DNA of 64,000 nt, from the NCBI GenBank assembly GCA_016271365.2, contig CM057456.1:165454501-165518500 (forward strand), read 5' to 3'. Positions within the stretch are counted from its first letter, which is position 1. The number at the start of each line of letters is the position of its first letter. The notes beneath the pieces are model-generated. The model saw nothing but the letters and a program-made list of their open reading frames with translations, was not told where the DNA came from and ran no database searches. The stretch is from Neoceratodus forsteri. Lineage: Eukaryota > Chordata > Ceratodontiformes > Ceratodontidae. Below are positions 1 to 10,928 of the stretch, piece after piece. Both the position numbers and the translations under genes were made by a program.

Positions 1-600
1 TATTTGGGTGGCCTCTGCATATTAAACTTGGCATAGTATTTCCTTGACCTTTTCTTAGCATCTGGTAATATCCTGTCTGGATGGTCTCAGTATGTTAATC
101 TGGTTTAAGGTTTTCTTGTAATTTTCTTTAAGTCAAATGATACCCTATCTGGGTGATTACCATAACTTGAGTTTGGTAGAAGGTTTCACATCACAATATT
201 TTATAACAAGGAATGCCTTATTTGGGGGACAAATGTTTATTGAAGTGCATTGATTTTCTGCCTCTTCTGAACAACAAAGTAAAATGAAAATGTTTTTTTT
301 TTGCTGTTATTGATCTTCTGTAAAAGAACTTTAATTTTGCCTGAGGGAGGCATAGCCTCAAGATCATGTATACTGATACTGATGCTACATGGATTACATT
401 GTGGCACAGGCCCCTTGGAAAATAACACTTCTCAGCTAACCTTGCATTTTATAAGCCATACTTCCCTACAGTAGCTCATAAACCCTTACTGTTTGCAAGC
501 ACCCTATCCAAATGACATGCTTATCATGCCCAGTAAATTCCAGAATTTCAACATTAAAATTAGGCATAGCATGCTAAAATATAACAGTACCTTTCACATG
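1..600. other. AT-rich stretch, nothing recognised
   Basis: No open frame here resembles a protein I know. The only longish frame (237-428, - strand) is low complexity and has no domain. The last part may already belong to the decayed LINE that is recognisable from about 612, but I cannot align it. Confidence 0.5.
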
Positions 601-611
601 AGTAAGAACAT

Positions 612-1470
612 TGTTATACTTCATTATGTTCTCATAATATTGAGTTAAACCCAAGCCCCCTGAGCATCACCTCCACAGAATTTGTTAATATGAATGGACT
701 GAAATTTATGACAGTTAACAGCCACAGCATGCTAGGTAACTTGGATAATTTAAAAACTTGGGTTGCTTATTCTAATCCAGATATTTTATTAATAACTGAA
801 ATCTAGCTTACTACTTTCTATTGAACCTAGTACTGGCTGGCTGCCAGACTATGAATTATATGACTTGACAGACTGAGGAGAGTAGGAATTGTATTGTATG
901 TTAAAGACAAATTGACTTCCTCCAGAGTTACCTCCCTCACACTGCCAGCTGAATTTCAGTGCCCAGTTGATTCCATTGCTCGGTAAAAAAGTATGTTTGT
1001 TTATGTTATAGGTGATTATAGGCCCCTTTCAGGTGGTGTGGAAATCTTTAAACTACTTACTTAAATTTCTCTGCCTCAATAATAATGAACCTCTTATTTT
1101 GAGGGTCCAAAACTTTGAATGACTTACATCTAAATCAGGTGCTCTGAAGCTTAAGTGTCATGAGTTTGGTTTCACTTATATGGTCTCCAAATCCACTAGA
1201 TCCAATCAAAAAAAAAAATCACACTCTACCCTGCTAGATATTATCCTTACAAACAGACCTCTAAAAATTGTCGGCACCTCTGTTTTTGACGACAAATTTA
1301 GTGACCACAATGAGGTGACTTGTATCAGAAGCACAAAGAAATTGAATTGCAGGTCTTCATTTACATACAAAAGATGTTTCACCCAATTCACTGAACACAA
1401 ATTTCTGCATCTCCTCACCTAGCAACCATAAATTGGCATAGAGTTTATCTAACCTCAGCGGTTCATTCTG
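612..1470 (+). pseudogene. Decayed Rex1/Babar-like LINE, 2A-like motif and endonuclease part
   Basis: Translation of the + strand across several frameshifts and stops gives an apurinic-type endonuclease. The start reads NGLKFMTVNSHSM, followed by a PDILLITE block with the metal-binding Glu near 790. A GIVLYVKDK block lies near 890, and 1180-1420 ends with LDIILTN and FSDHNEVTC, the conserved SDH motif of this endonuclease family. Just upstream and in frame, 636-659 encodes NIELNPSP, a mutated form of the 2A-like DxExNPGP motif found at the start of ORF2 in CR1/L2/Rex1-type LINEs. The copy is dead. It continues after a SINE insertion at 2060 and again at 3590. The clade is inferred from the later KYLGI-type C-terminal block. 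Confidence 0.75.
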
Positions 1471-2059
1471 TGCCTGAAATTTTTTTTTTTATTATTCTTT
1501 TTATCCCTCCTGGATGCCCTCTTAGTTCCACTCCTTCAGGCCCCTGCTCAATGTCACCCAACCTTCCCCAAGTCTGCCCCTAGAGTTCTCCGGTGTCCCC
1601 TACCTCCTTTTTCTCTTCCTCCTCGGAACACCACCTTTGCACAGCGGGGTCTGCCTGTGCTTACAGGCTGGGTGACTGGAGCAGCCGTCATCCGGAACTC
1701 CGAGGGAGGTTTTCCGGTTTTCTTGTCCCTCCCCTCCAACCCACAGAGTTGGACGGCTCGGGCGGAACGTGCGTATGCATGCCTGCCAAGTGCCTGATGG
1801 CGCCCTCTCCCCAGCCTCCCCAATGGAAGCTGCCGTTGTTCCCAAGAGTCGGTGGCTCACTGCTCTCCTGAGCGCCGGGTGTATTAAACACCCCTGGTGT
1901 CCCATACCCCGAAGGAGGAGAGCATCTGTGGGATGCTCAATCCTCCTTCCCCTGCCACCCCCGGCAACCTGAGTCCGTATCCAAACCCGGGTCAGCTAGT
2001 GTGGAAAGAGGTGTCCCAGCGCCTCAACCCTCATCACCACGCCCCTTGCCTGAAATTTT
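1471..2059 (-). mobile_element. tRNA-derived SINE (family 1, copy A) with 13-bp target duplication
   Basis: The body (1484-2046) interrupts the LINE and is flanked by identical copies of TGCCTGAAATTTT at 1471-1483 and 2047-2059. A poly-T run at 1481-1490 is the poly-A tail read backwards, so the element lies on the - strand. Read that way, its head (near 2045-1970) carries an A-box-like stretch and a B-box-like GACCCGGGTTTGG, as expected of a pol III promoter derived from a tRNA gene. Its GC content is much higher than that of the surrounding DNA. Open frames in this interval are GC-rich chance frames. Related copies occur at 14947, 33125, 47915, 50070 and 51280. Confidence 0.85.
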
Positions 2060-3008
2060 AATGAGCAGTTACTAAAGTTATTAATCAGCATGCCTCTCAG
2101 AAACATAGAGCAAAAGAGAGAAGTTCTCTTGGTTTAATTATGGGCCAAAACAAGCCCTGAGGGATAGAGACATGCCTTGGGACAAAACTAGAACTACTAA
2201 ACTACCAAATGATTGGGTAATCTTCAGGCAAAAAAGAAACTACTGTACAAAATTAATCTGGGCTGCTGAAGCTAATTTCTTTCTGATCCCATTGTCTGCA
2301 GAACAACAGAAATGATTCCTCAAGTTTATTAAAGCTATTTAAACCCTAGGAGGAGTAATGTCGTCATCTCTGCCAAAGCAGCTTCAAATGGGATGTAAAT
2401 CCATCATGAATAAATGGTAGTAGAGGGGTTAAATGCCTACTTTGCCACTGCAGGATTGGCCTTCAGAAAGTCCCGTGCTGCTGCAATACCTGTTCCTGCT
2501 TTGGTGTAGTTTGATACTACATCCAATACTAATGACTCCTTTCAATTTTGATGCTTCATCTTTAAGCAGGTTGAATGGCTACTTCCAAACCCTTGATACT
2601 GAAAGGTGCTGGCGCCAATAATCTCGACCATAGTCTATAATAATGGGCTATCATGTTTTAACCACTCCTATAACTCATCTTTTTAATCTCTCAATATTGA
2701 ATAATCAGTTCCTATGCTCTGGGAAACTGCTTACATAACCTTCCTCCCCTCTTTCTTCAAGTATGATGAAAAGGCCTCCATAATTAACTACAGGTCCATT
2801 TTGATTGTCCCTGTCATGGCCAAATTGTTAGAAAGATTGGTGAATGAACAGCTTTGAGAGTACCTTGATGATTTTAAAAATCATTACAACAGCTCAGTTA
2901 TGATTTAGATCTCAGTGCAGTACCTCAGTAGCTCTATTTAAAGTTTCTAATGACTACTTACAGCCCTTGACCACAAACCTACTTATGTAGCATACTCCTG
3001 AATCTTGG
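2060..3008 (+). pseudogene. Rex1/Babar-like LINE, linker and start of reverse transcriptase
   Basis: This continues the element seen at 612-1470. Near 2790-2860 the + strand reads INYRSILIVPVMAKLLERLVNEQL, matching the NYRPIS...SKLLEKIV start of LINE reverse transcriptases. It then reads EYLDDFKNHYN, where the next fingers segment is expected. Many stops and frameshifts are present. 2060-2700 should be the endonuclease-RT linker and shows no motif I can name. The copy is cut by an L2 3' end at about 3009. Confidence 0.65.
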
Positions 3009-3590
3009 TAGTAGTAGTTGTTTCATTTACTTAGTGCCCAGTCCCAGAGGCTCCGGCACTGTACAACAAAACAAGAACAAAACAGGAATAACAAATAACT
3101 TACAGTAAGCTAGAACCAAAAACAGAAAAATATAAGCTCCACAGACAAGGTACATAAATAAATACCGAGACCAGGGAATTAAATTCAATTATTCTAAACG
3201 GGTGGCTCTTTAGTCCCCTCTTGAAGACCTCCACCAAAGTATCCTCCCTTGAAGACCTAGATAGTGAGCTCCACAGGGCTGGACCAACTACCTCAAACAT
3301 GCAGTCACCTGATGTCGTCAGCTTGGAACTTGGATCCACTAGGAGGTATCCTCGCATGACTGGAGAGGGTGAATTGGACAGTAAGGAGACAAGAAATCAT
3401 TCAGATTACCTGGGCCCAGTCCATGTAGGGCTTTATAGGTCAGCAGACCAATCTTGAAAGAGATTTGACACTTCACCGGAAACCAGTGCAAATCTCACAG
3501 GACTGGAGTCACATGACATGACCCCAGAAAGCCTATCAGTAACCTGGCCACTGTGTTCTGCACCAGCTGCAGACATCATAGGGCCCCTTT
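3009..3590 (-). mobile_element. L2-like LINE 3' end, nested in the Rex1-like relic
   Basis: This segment is clearly related along its length to 41890-42430. Shared - strand blocks include the C-terminal coding stretch with a VQNAA-like start and the tail around the CTCTGG motif. It lies between the two halves of the + strand LINE, so it inserted later. The shadow frames at 3100-3457 come from this. Exact borders are uncertain because I could not define a clean target duplication. Confidence 0.75.
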
Positions 3591-4490
3591 ACTTACCCCC
3601 AGATATAAAGCATCAAATACAGTTGACTATAATATGTACTGAATATAAGCTCAGTGATCGAGGTCTGAGTCCTTTTGTTGTGTTCTGGTTTAAGAAATAC
3701 CTTTCTGGGTATCAGCAGTGCTAAAATTGGAAGACAACTCATCCTCCCATGTTCCTGTCTACAAAGGAGTGTCTCAAGGAGCTATACTGGGAATGCTCCT
3801 ATTTACGAATTATACCAACAACCTAGGAACAAATATCATAAATGCCAAGCTGCATTTTATGCAGATAATGCTGTTGCATATGTAGCCTGACCCACTCTGA
3901 CCACAGCAATAAAGGATCTACAATTGGCATATGATCAACTCCAGAACAGCCAATGCTCCCCTAAACTTCTAATGCATCAAAAACAAAGGTATATGATTTT
4001 TCCTCAAATTATAAGCAGAGTAAGAACACACCCACTGCTGTTATTACAACTTTGATGGGTAATAACCTGGAGCATGTTGAGACTTTCAAGTATCCTGGAA
4101 TTTGACTGGATAGAAAGTAATTTTTTAACACGCCTATTTGTCATCTTTGCAAGAAGCTATGCTCCAGGTAGCCTTTTACTTCAATAATACATTTTATCTT
4201 ACTATGGAAGCAAGAAAAGTGTGTAAAGATTTTTAATACTGCTAGACAATGGCAACATAATTTATGGAAGTGCTTCTATCACTCAGCTAGCCAAATGAGA
4301 TTTGTTTTTTCACAGGGCACTCTGCTTCGTTACCAGCTTGCCTTCTAGAACTGATCATTGTACACTCCACTGAGCTGTTGACTGGCCCTCGCTTGCTACT
4401 AGAAAGCTAAGAAACTTATATTTGTGATCCTAGAATGCCTTTCAGAATTCGTTACCACCATATATTACAACACCCTTTTCATGATTTATT
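3590..4490 (+). pseudogene. Rex1/Babar-like LINE, RT palm and C-terminal part
   Basis: After the nested L2, the + strand again encodes reverse transcriptase. 3660-3710 gives FVVFWFKKYLSG, 3760-3800 gives GVSQGAILG (the GVPQGSxLG motif), and 3850-3885 gives FYADNAV, the catalytic YADD block with the second Asp changed to Asn. 4060-4110 gives EHVETFKYLGIWLD read across a frameshift, a block I associate with Rex1/Babar LINEs. 4130-4230 contains the HLCKK and LLW blocks that follow. Stops and frameshifts show it cannot be functional. Confidence 0.75.
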
Positions 4491-5150
4491 GCACTGTATG
4501 TTCTAAGGAAAAACAATTTCATTCAGCAGTATTTGTTAGTCGGAAAAAAAATTAATCATATTTTATTTTTTTTGGCAAAAGTGTATTTCTGCTAACTTAA
4601 GATTCATGCTCAGTATATTTTTTGTTTTCTCAGATGTTGTTAAAACTTTTTTACAGCTGATTTTGTAATTAATGACTCATGTCATTAAAGATGGCCACCA
4701 TTCGCCATGTTTAAAAATATTTTCCCCTGGTGTTACTTGTTGAATGTACATGCTAGATTCATGCTATAGTTGTCTTAGGACAGTTCTTCCACATTTCTGA
4801 TAGTAAACAGCACAAAATATTTATTTTTGTTCATGGTGGATGTGGCATGGGCATGGCATGGGTGTGGGAACTTTTTAAACTTCAAGACCCCATTTCTTGG
4901 TTTAGGAATGAAAGAAAATGAAAAGAAAAATGTGTGTCTTGATATTTTTGCCAGACAAACCTTATTACTGAAAAATGTGAATGGTTACTAATAAATACTG
5001 CTACTTTAATGTCCAAAGGCACTACACCCAGTTTGAAAAAATGGCCTGTAGTTAGCTTGTCCCTGCTCCTTGAAATAAACTGCAAGTTTTGCTTAAATTG
5101 AGCTCACTGGTCAGCATTAATGCCTTCATGGCTCTTCTTACATAGAAATA
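4490..5150. other. Unassigned AT-rich DNA
   Basis: No repeat family or protein similarity is visible to me. The only structure I see is a short imperfect direct repeat around 4842-4865 (GGCATGGGCATGGCATGGG). Confidence 0.4.
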
Positions 5151-5567
5151 TGTAATTTACTGGCAAATAAGGACTGCTTGGCTCACCTAGTCTGCTCATT
5201 TTCCCCTGCCTATAGTATCACTGCAGATCCTGCTTGATATCTGGTCCATTCACCACCCTTTCCTTTCTGTAAGATCCCCTTATGCTCACCCCATATATTC
5301 TTGGACTGCTACCACTGTTTTTGCCCCCACCATCTCTGCTGGAAGACTGTTACAGGAATGCACAACTCTTTTTCTGAAGAAGTACTTCCTCATATATCTC
5401 CTAAATCTACCCCCCCTCCAGCTTCTTATCATGCCTCCTTGTCCCTGAGCACCTTTTTTCTGAAAGCACTTCCCTCCTGTACATCATTTACCCCTGTGAG
5501 GTATTTAAAGGTCTCTAACTTATATCCCCTCTCCCTCCTCTCTTCCATGGTGTACATATTTAGGTTC
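5150..5567 (-). pseudogene. CR1-like LINE 3' end, first half
   Basis: On the - strand this encodes the typical C-terminus and 3' UTR of a CR1 LINE. It has the CTAGTCTGCTC motif at 5189-5199, seen at the start of the other CR1 tails here, and the LEERR...YKLETFKYLTG-type block near 5500-5560. The same order of blocks occurs at 13255-13560, 15460-15850 and 21665-22110. It is interrupted at 5568 by a TTAA-flanked element and resumes at 6245. Confidence 0.8.
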
Positions 5568-6244
5568 TTAAAGAGCAGCTGATGCCATTGGGAAAACTTT
5601 GGAAAACTGTGTTTTTATTTTATTTAAACATTTGGTGACTGGGAAAGCACACTGAGCCAAGGCTCATCTCCAGGTGTGACCCAGGGGACAGGGAGCATGG
5701 GATCAAAATATACAATACAATGCATTCACTACAATATTACACAATAGTAAGCATAATAAAACATTTCATGAATACAATGCAGCAAAACAGGCCACGCAAA
5801 TAGATAAACGTACATAGTATGGAGTATCACAAAATGTAATCTGTAGACAAAATTAAGGTTATATTTCATACATTTTCAACAGATGTCTCCTGTCCATTAT
5901 TTATTATTGAAGAAATCCCCACAAAAACAAGATATTTATCCATTAGATGTCATCTGCCTCTGTAGCTTATTCCCTACTTGAAATCATAATGCTCTGTTGT
6001 GACATCACAGCCTGTTGCCATGGTAATAACTTTGAAGTCACAAGCAGAATATTATGATATCAGGTTGGGAAGAAGCAATAAGAGCTCATGAACTCTCAAG
6101 GAACAACTTTCCTGTTTTCCTGCAGATGACCTTAGTAATAAATAATGGGGATTAGGAATACAGAGCTAATGAGAAATATAAGCTGCTTTGTATCCAAATG
6201 TTATGTTTTTCAAAGTTCTTCTTGATGCGTCAGTGACTCTTTAA
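5568..6244. mobile_element. TTAA-flanked piggyBac-like MITE, copy 1
   Basis: The element (5572-6240) is bounded by TTAA on both sides (5568-5571, 6241-6244) and splits a CR1 tail whose halves rejoin across it. The ends are inverted: the left begins AGAGCAGCTGATGCC and the right, reversed, begins AGAGTCACTGACGC. It shares its interior with copies at 52264 and 57213, including TTGTGACATCACA and CTGTTGCCATGG. It has no coding capacity. Precise TTAA duplications are the hallmark of piggyBac-type transposition, so mobilisation by such a transposase is an inference. This copy is about 220 bp longer than the others because of a nested LINE tail. Confidence 0.85.
5604..5835 (-). mobile_element. LINE 3' tail nested inside TTAA element copy 1
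   Basis: This stretch is missing from the two other copies of the TTAA element. On the - strand it ends with GGCTCAGTGTGCTTTCCC and an AATAAAATAAAAA tail, as do the LINE 3' ends at 34355 and 54733. It is therefore a short 5'-truncated LINE (or SINE) tail inserted in the MITE. Confidence 0.65.
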
Positions 6245-6345
6245 GTCTCTCCTCTTAGGGCTTCTGATGCAGACCCTGCACCATTTTACTTGACCTCCTC
6301 TGGACCGGTTCCTCTCGTCTATGTCGTTTTGGAGATGAGATGTTA
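6245..6345 (-). pseudogene. CR1-like LINE 3' end, second half
   Basis: It resumes the CR1 C-terminal coding region immediately after the TTAA element. The GGGCTTCTGATGCAG block matches CR1 copies at 13562 and 16470. The join across the insertion is consistent with copies that were not interrupted. Confidence 0.7.
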
Positions 6346-6489
6346 ACTTCCATTTTGTATACAAATAGATTGTTGCTAATGTCTGTATTTCTTGCTATTT
6401 AATTTACAAATATGGCTCTTATATTAGTTTTTTATGCATGCTCTCATTCTTATTTGTTGCTGTATAATTGTATTCAGATCAGAGACTTT

Positions 6490-6800
6490 GTTAGTTATTT
6501 ATTGATTTAGTGGTTTTTTTTTAACCAGGTAGGTGTACTGGATAATTAAATGCTTATTTTCAGGCACAACCCTAGAGGTTACAGGGGGTCAGGGTCAGTA
6601 ATCAACAGGCACAATACAGTTAAGGCAGATTACATTGACAGCAGTGTATATAACAGATTTACATAGCATATACATAGATAAGCAGAACAATGAAGAAGTT
6701 ACAAGACTCTGGAGACTGGCCAAAATCATGCTTATAGACTGTGTCTGTTACTCATGAACTCTGTAGTATGCTACTGCCATTATTGTGCTGTTATCTGCCC
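6490..6800 (-). mobile_element. Rex1-like LINE 3' UTR fragment
   Basis: Read on the - strand it ends with CCTGAAAATAAGC, then a CACCTACCTGGTTAA block and an A-rich tail, as in the LINE ending at 8491. No coding part remains. 6345-6490 and 6800-7025 show nothing I can assign. Confidence 0.65.
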
Positions 6801-7026
6801 TAGTAAGGACTTCATTGTAAATGAGAATTGCTCAATGGAGCTTCATTCCTGGTAAAACGAATAAATGCAATAACAGTTTTGAAGATGACCCAGCTTGAAG
6901 AGTGATTTGGCAGACAACACCCCCTTGTGGCAGAAACAGTGTAAATCATGCAACAAATGTCACTGGACGTAATGCTGCCTACAAACACTAATTACCACAG
7001 AAACTGGAAGGCAGTATAACTCGAAG

Positions 7027-7225
7027 GGAGGCAGTGCGACCTACAGGTTACAGTACCAATTTGTGACCCTGGAGACCCAACTGACCTGGGTTTGAATCCC
7101 ACAACCATTACTTGTATACTGTGTGATCATAAGAAAATCATGACCTCCCTGTGATCCTGGATCCCACCTGGAAATGAGTATCAACTCAGTGTGCTTTTTC
7201 CTTGTCAATAATTTTAAAAGAAGAG
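7027..7225 (+). mobile_element. CORE-SINE (MIR-like), + strand
   Basis: A tRNA-like head with A-box-like GGCAGTGCGACC is followed by the B box GGGTTTGAATCCC near 7089. Next is a CORE-type segment (ACTGTGTGATCATAAGAAAATC...), similar to the CTGTGTGACCTTGGGCAAGTC core of MIR. The 3' end, CAACTCAGTGTGCTTTTTCC, matches the LINE tails found at 5604 and 34355. The better preserved copy at 32904-33104 has the same order of parts. Tail sharing suggests mobilisation by that LINE. Confidence 0.8.
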
Positions 7226-7229
7226 CTAA

Positions 7230-7755
7230 AATAGGGCTCACCCAAATTTTTTTCATGATAACATGAAGGTCAGATTGCACCCCAAAACAAAAATTCACAC
7301 TCTTACACGGTTACTCAGTATACTGTACAAAAAGGTATCAAAAGGTAAGTAGCTTCTCCAAACTTTCATCAGTGCAATTTGAACATTCTTGGGGTTTGTA
7401 TGTTTTATAGGTAGGTCAGAATGCTAAGACATTACAATTTTAAAATTGTCCAGCAGGCCTGCTTGGCTTTCTCTGTTTTTATTTCTGGAATTTTTATTTA
7501 TACTCTTTTAAACCTGCAGTGCACATAATAGTGAAAATTCTGAACCCATACCTTTTTATTCCCCTTGATCGCCCTGTCTTGCAAGGAGCCAGTTCCTCCC
7601 ATTTTGGATCTGTTTTTGCAGACTTTTCAATCTGAAATAATTAAAAGGGGCAATTCTTTTAATGTGGCTATGCCTAGATTGCCATTGGTATACGCAGCTG
7701 TTTGTGACCCGCCATTGTCCCATAAGGTCAGGGATAGAGATGCGCAAAGTATGAA
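7230..7755. other. Unassigned DNA
   Basis: No family is recognisable. The two overlapping opposite frames at 7556-7774 have no domain and look like chance. Confidence 0.4.
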
Positions 7756-8206
7756 AACTTCATTAATTGTTTAATTGTTTAATTGTTTATTGTTTAATTA
7801 GTATTTCGGAAAGACCTTTGAGCTTGAGCTCTTTTACAAAGGTTCCACGTCAGGGTGGACAATAAGAGAATACACATATTCACTGGTTACAGAGGCCTGA
7901 TCATTAGACATTAAAGAGCGATTACATGACATTTAGACAAATAGGAGAAAGAAAACTGAGCAGTTGTAATTGAATACTAAGCTATTTCTAATCGGTTGCC
8001 CTAGGTAGCACACCCTTGGAAACCTCCAAATCTGTTGATAGACTACGGCAGAGTAACTGCATAGGGTTTAACGCTATCTCAGATGGCGAGAGGCTGGGTG
8101 ACAGTGAAACAAGGGGGATTGGGTTTGAAACAAACCGCAGAGAGCGAGAGGTGGAGGGATAGTGAAATGGGGGCTGTGATGGGGGGGAGCTCCATAGGGC
8201 TTCTGT

Positions 8207-8253
<47 letters not shown>

Positions 8254-8480
8254 AGGGGTTTGGGAGGGGTGCCAAGTGCGTTTAAAGAGGACTGATAGCT
8301 TACTTAAGCCCTTGGCTAGGCTGGAATGGATGCAGGGTTCTCTAGGTAGCCCTGCTGGGTGTTACCTTGGGGGTAGGCCTGTCTATCAAGTGGGGCCTGA
8401 GAAGCAGGTGCATTTTGAGTTAGACATTAGGTGCTGTTTGAGGCCTACTTTGAATTGAGGCAGGCTGTTTGTTTGTAATT
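7756..8480 (-). mobile_element. Rex1-like LINE 3' end with C-terminal coding remnant
   Basis: The tail is a (TTAATTG)-type repeat at 7760-7800. Read on the - strand, the end matches + strand LINE ends at 16360-16440 and 38940-39040 (GGAACCTTTGTAAAAGAGC, then CAAAGGT). Near 8420-8450 the - strand encodes SLPQFKVGLKQHL, typical of the final residues of this type of ORF2 (the SFKSKLKTHL block). The 3' UTR contains a TG repeat (8210-8252) that creates several long meaningless frames. Confidence 0.75.
8210..8252. repeat. (TG)n microsatellite
   Basis: About 21 uninterrupted TG units lie within the LINE 3' UTR. Long Val-Cys and His-Thr frames over it are artefacts. Confidence 0.95.
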
Positions 8481-9091
8481 TCATCGGGAGTTTATTTATT
8501 TATTTTATTTATTTAGTTTTTGTTAACTGGGTAGGTGCACTAGCCATAAAATGACTATTTTCAGGCACAACCCGGGAGAGTACAACAAAAGGAGAACAGT
8601 TGAACAACAGCAACATGGGTACAATAATACAAATAGAGGAACAGTACAGCAGTGCTACAAAAATACAATGGGTAGAAACAACAACAAATAATGGCAAGCA
8701 TTATACAGATAATGACAGTAAGATATATAATAAGTGCAGAAACCATGGACCTGACCTGTGGAGTGAAAGGGTTAATAAGATAGTAAGGTTATATAGAGAG
8801 AAATGTAAGGAATGTTCAAACATAACAAGAAAGACTGACAGAAGGAAGGTCAGGGGTGGTAACTGGCAAAACAACAGTGGATGGTCAGCAACAAGGTTCA
8901 AGAAGGAAGAGAGCTAGTAGTCAAGAAGTTATTTACAAAGAGAAGGAAAAATATGGGGAGGGGAAGAGGAGACAGTCTTGGAGCTGGATTAGAGCAGGGG
9001 TGACATTACTGGTAAGTCTCAGAAGCTTCAGGTTGGGTCAAAGCATGTACAAAGCATTTATCCAGAGGGAGGCCAGATAGGAGAAAGCACG

Positions 9092-10312
9092 TTACCCTAG
9101 TGAGGTTCGGCAGAATGGTATGGACAGTGCTCCATTCTTCCCTCGTCTGACGATGTGTGTTGAGAGAGAAGCCTCGAGCAGGTTTCCTATACAGGGTGGG
9201 TTTTTTCCGAGGAGTGCCTTCTTTCCCAGGAGGCAAGTTTGGTATTTGAACCTGTCTTTTAGGTTAAGCCAGTTTGTACGCTCATACAGGGTGCAAGTAT
9301 GAGTGTAGTGATCTGCACACAGGGTGAGGCGGCATGCCTTATTGAGTGCAATTTGGACCCTTTTGAGCACTGCATCAGTAGCAGCTCCATAGACCACCAG
9401 CTCGTAGTCTATCATGGAGAGTATGGAGCTGGAGACTGAGATTTGGAGTGCTTCCGGGGTGAGGGATTTCTTATGCCTATAGAGGACCCTGATCTTTGTG
9501 TTTACCACTTTGACAAGGGAGTCTACATGGTGCGTATAAGTGAGAGAGTCATCAATGGTGACTCCAAGGTACTTGAACAAGTGCACCTGCTCAATCTGCT
9601 CACCAGCCTTGTTGGTGATTACGAGAGGAGCATGTTTGTGTTTGTTGTAGGGGCTGGATTGTAGCATGGCCTTGGTTTTCTTGTAATTTAGTAGCAGCTT
9701 TTGCCCACTGAACCAGTCCTTGAGTTTATTGAAAGAGTTCTGTAGTTCTGTTTGTAGGGCAGCCTGAGAGGTGCTGCTGCTCAGCAGCATGGCAGTGTCC
9801 GCATACAGAATAAGTTTGGTGTTACAGGCTGTGGGTAGGTCATTTACAAAGAGGCAGAAAAGCAGGGGCCCTAGAATTGATCCTTGAGGGACTCCTAGGA
9901 GTACATCTCTGGAGCTGGATAACGTCTGCCTGATTTTGACTCGCTGGATCCTGTGTGTTAGGTAGTCATTGAACCAATTCACGACATTTGGTGCCACACC
10001 CAATCTTTGGAGCTGGAGTACTAGTAGAGAGTAGTTGACGGTGTCGAAGGCTTTGGTGAGGTCAATGAAGATGGACCCCACCAATTTGCCTTCATCCAGC
10101 ACCTTGTGCACATAGTCAGTGTATTCCAGCAGTGCCGTGGTGGTACTGTGTTTTTGCCTGAAGCCATGTTGGTTTGGGAAGAGCAGATTGTACTTATTGA
10201 GGTATTCTGTGAGTTGACTTGCCGCGATTTTTTCCCAAGCTTTGGATAGTGGGGAGAGGATAAATATTGGCCTGTAGTTTGACACCAGCACCTTGTCACC
10301 ATCCTTACGCAC
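9092..10312 (-). pseudogene. Reverse transcriptase and C-terminal domain of Rex1-like LINE ORF2
   Basis: An uninterrupted 406-residue frame. It carries SNYRPIF (residues 11-17), FIDLTKAFD (82-90, first catalytic Asp), GVPQGSILG (140-148) and the palm motif at 170-173. The palm motif reads YADT followed by AM. Compared with the YADDTxxL expected, exactly one Asp codon is missing at about 9798-9806, so the catalytic pair is broken without shifting the frame. Downstream come LFKYLGVTIDD and the Rex1-like C-terminal domain. The ATG at 10312 is only the first Met after a stop. The true ORF2 begins near 12213. The enzyme would copy element RNA at a nicked target, but this copy should be inactive. 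Confidence 0.88.
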
Positions 10313-10513
10313 TGGAGTTACCAGGGCTTACTTTCATACCTCTGGAAATTGAGCTAGGGCCAAGGATTTATTAAATAGCATTGTTAGGGGCATAATAAGA
10401 CTATCAAGGGTGAGAGATAGTAACTTCATGTCTAGCCCGTCACTCCCCAATCTGGTTTTGCCTAGGACTTTCATGACCGTCGTTAGGGCTTCCTCCACCG
10501 TCACCTTCTTAAA

Positions 10514-10825
10514 CTAGAAGGCTGGGTGGTTAGTTATGAGCAGGTTGGCACAACCTTGGTCCTCCACAGGCAGAAGGTAGTCTGGAGGCAGCACTGAGAA
10601 CAGATTTGTAAAGGCCTGGTTAAAGGCATCAGCAATGGCTAGCGGATCTGAGGAGGATGAGTTATTAATGTTGAGCATCTTAGGGTGCTGCTTTTCATCT
10701 TTACCAAGGATGTTCTTGATGTTGTCCCAAAACCTCTTTCCATCTCCCCATGCATTGTTAAGCTGGGTCTTATGGAAATTGGCTTTTGTGAGCCTGATAA
10801 GTTTGGTGCACTGATTTCTAGCCAT
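10514..10825 (-). pseudogene. Linker between endonuclease and RT of the Rex1-like LINE
   Basis: A frame of 103 residues carries GDGKRFWDNIKNILGKD and LAIADAFNQAFTNLF. These are the FW..I...LG and IA..FN.FF blocks found in the region between the endonuclease and RT of CR1/L2-type LINEs. It connects 10929-11537 with 9092-10312 through small frameshifts or stops. It is not an independent gene. Confidence 0.8.
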
Positions 10826-10928
10826 TTTGTAGCACTGTAGGTCATGCTTGCTGCCTGAGTTTAAGGCTTTTTCCCAGAGGCAGTCCCTCTCCTTTAGGAG
10901 GGAGAGGAGTTTGCCATCAACCCAGTCG

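Noticed and set aside
1554..1972. Several overlapping open frames on both strands, 67-101 residues
   Set aside because: They lie wholly within the GC-rich SINE copy A and have no shared or known domain. High GC content lowers stop-codon frequency, which explains them.
7988..8458. Open frames with long His-Thr or Cys-Val runs
   Set aside because: They are produced by translating the (TG)n microsatellite in a LINE 3' UTR.
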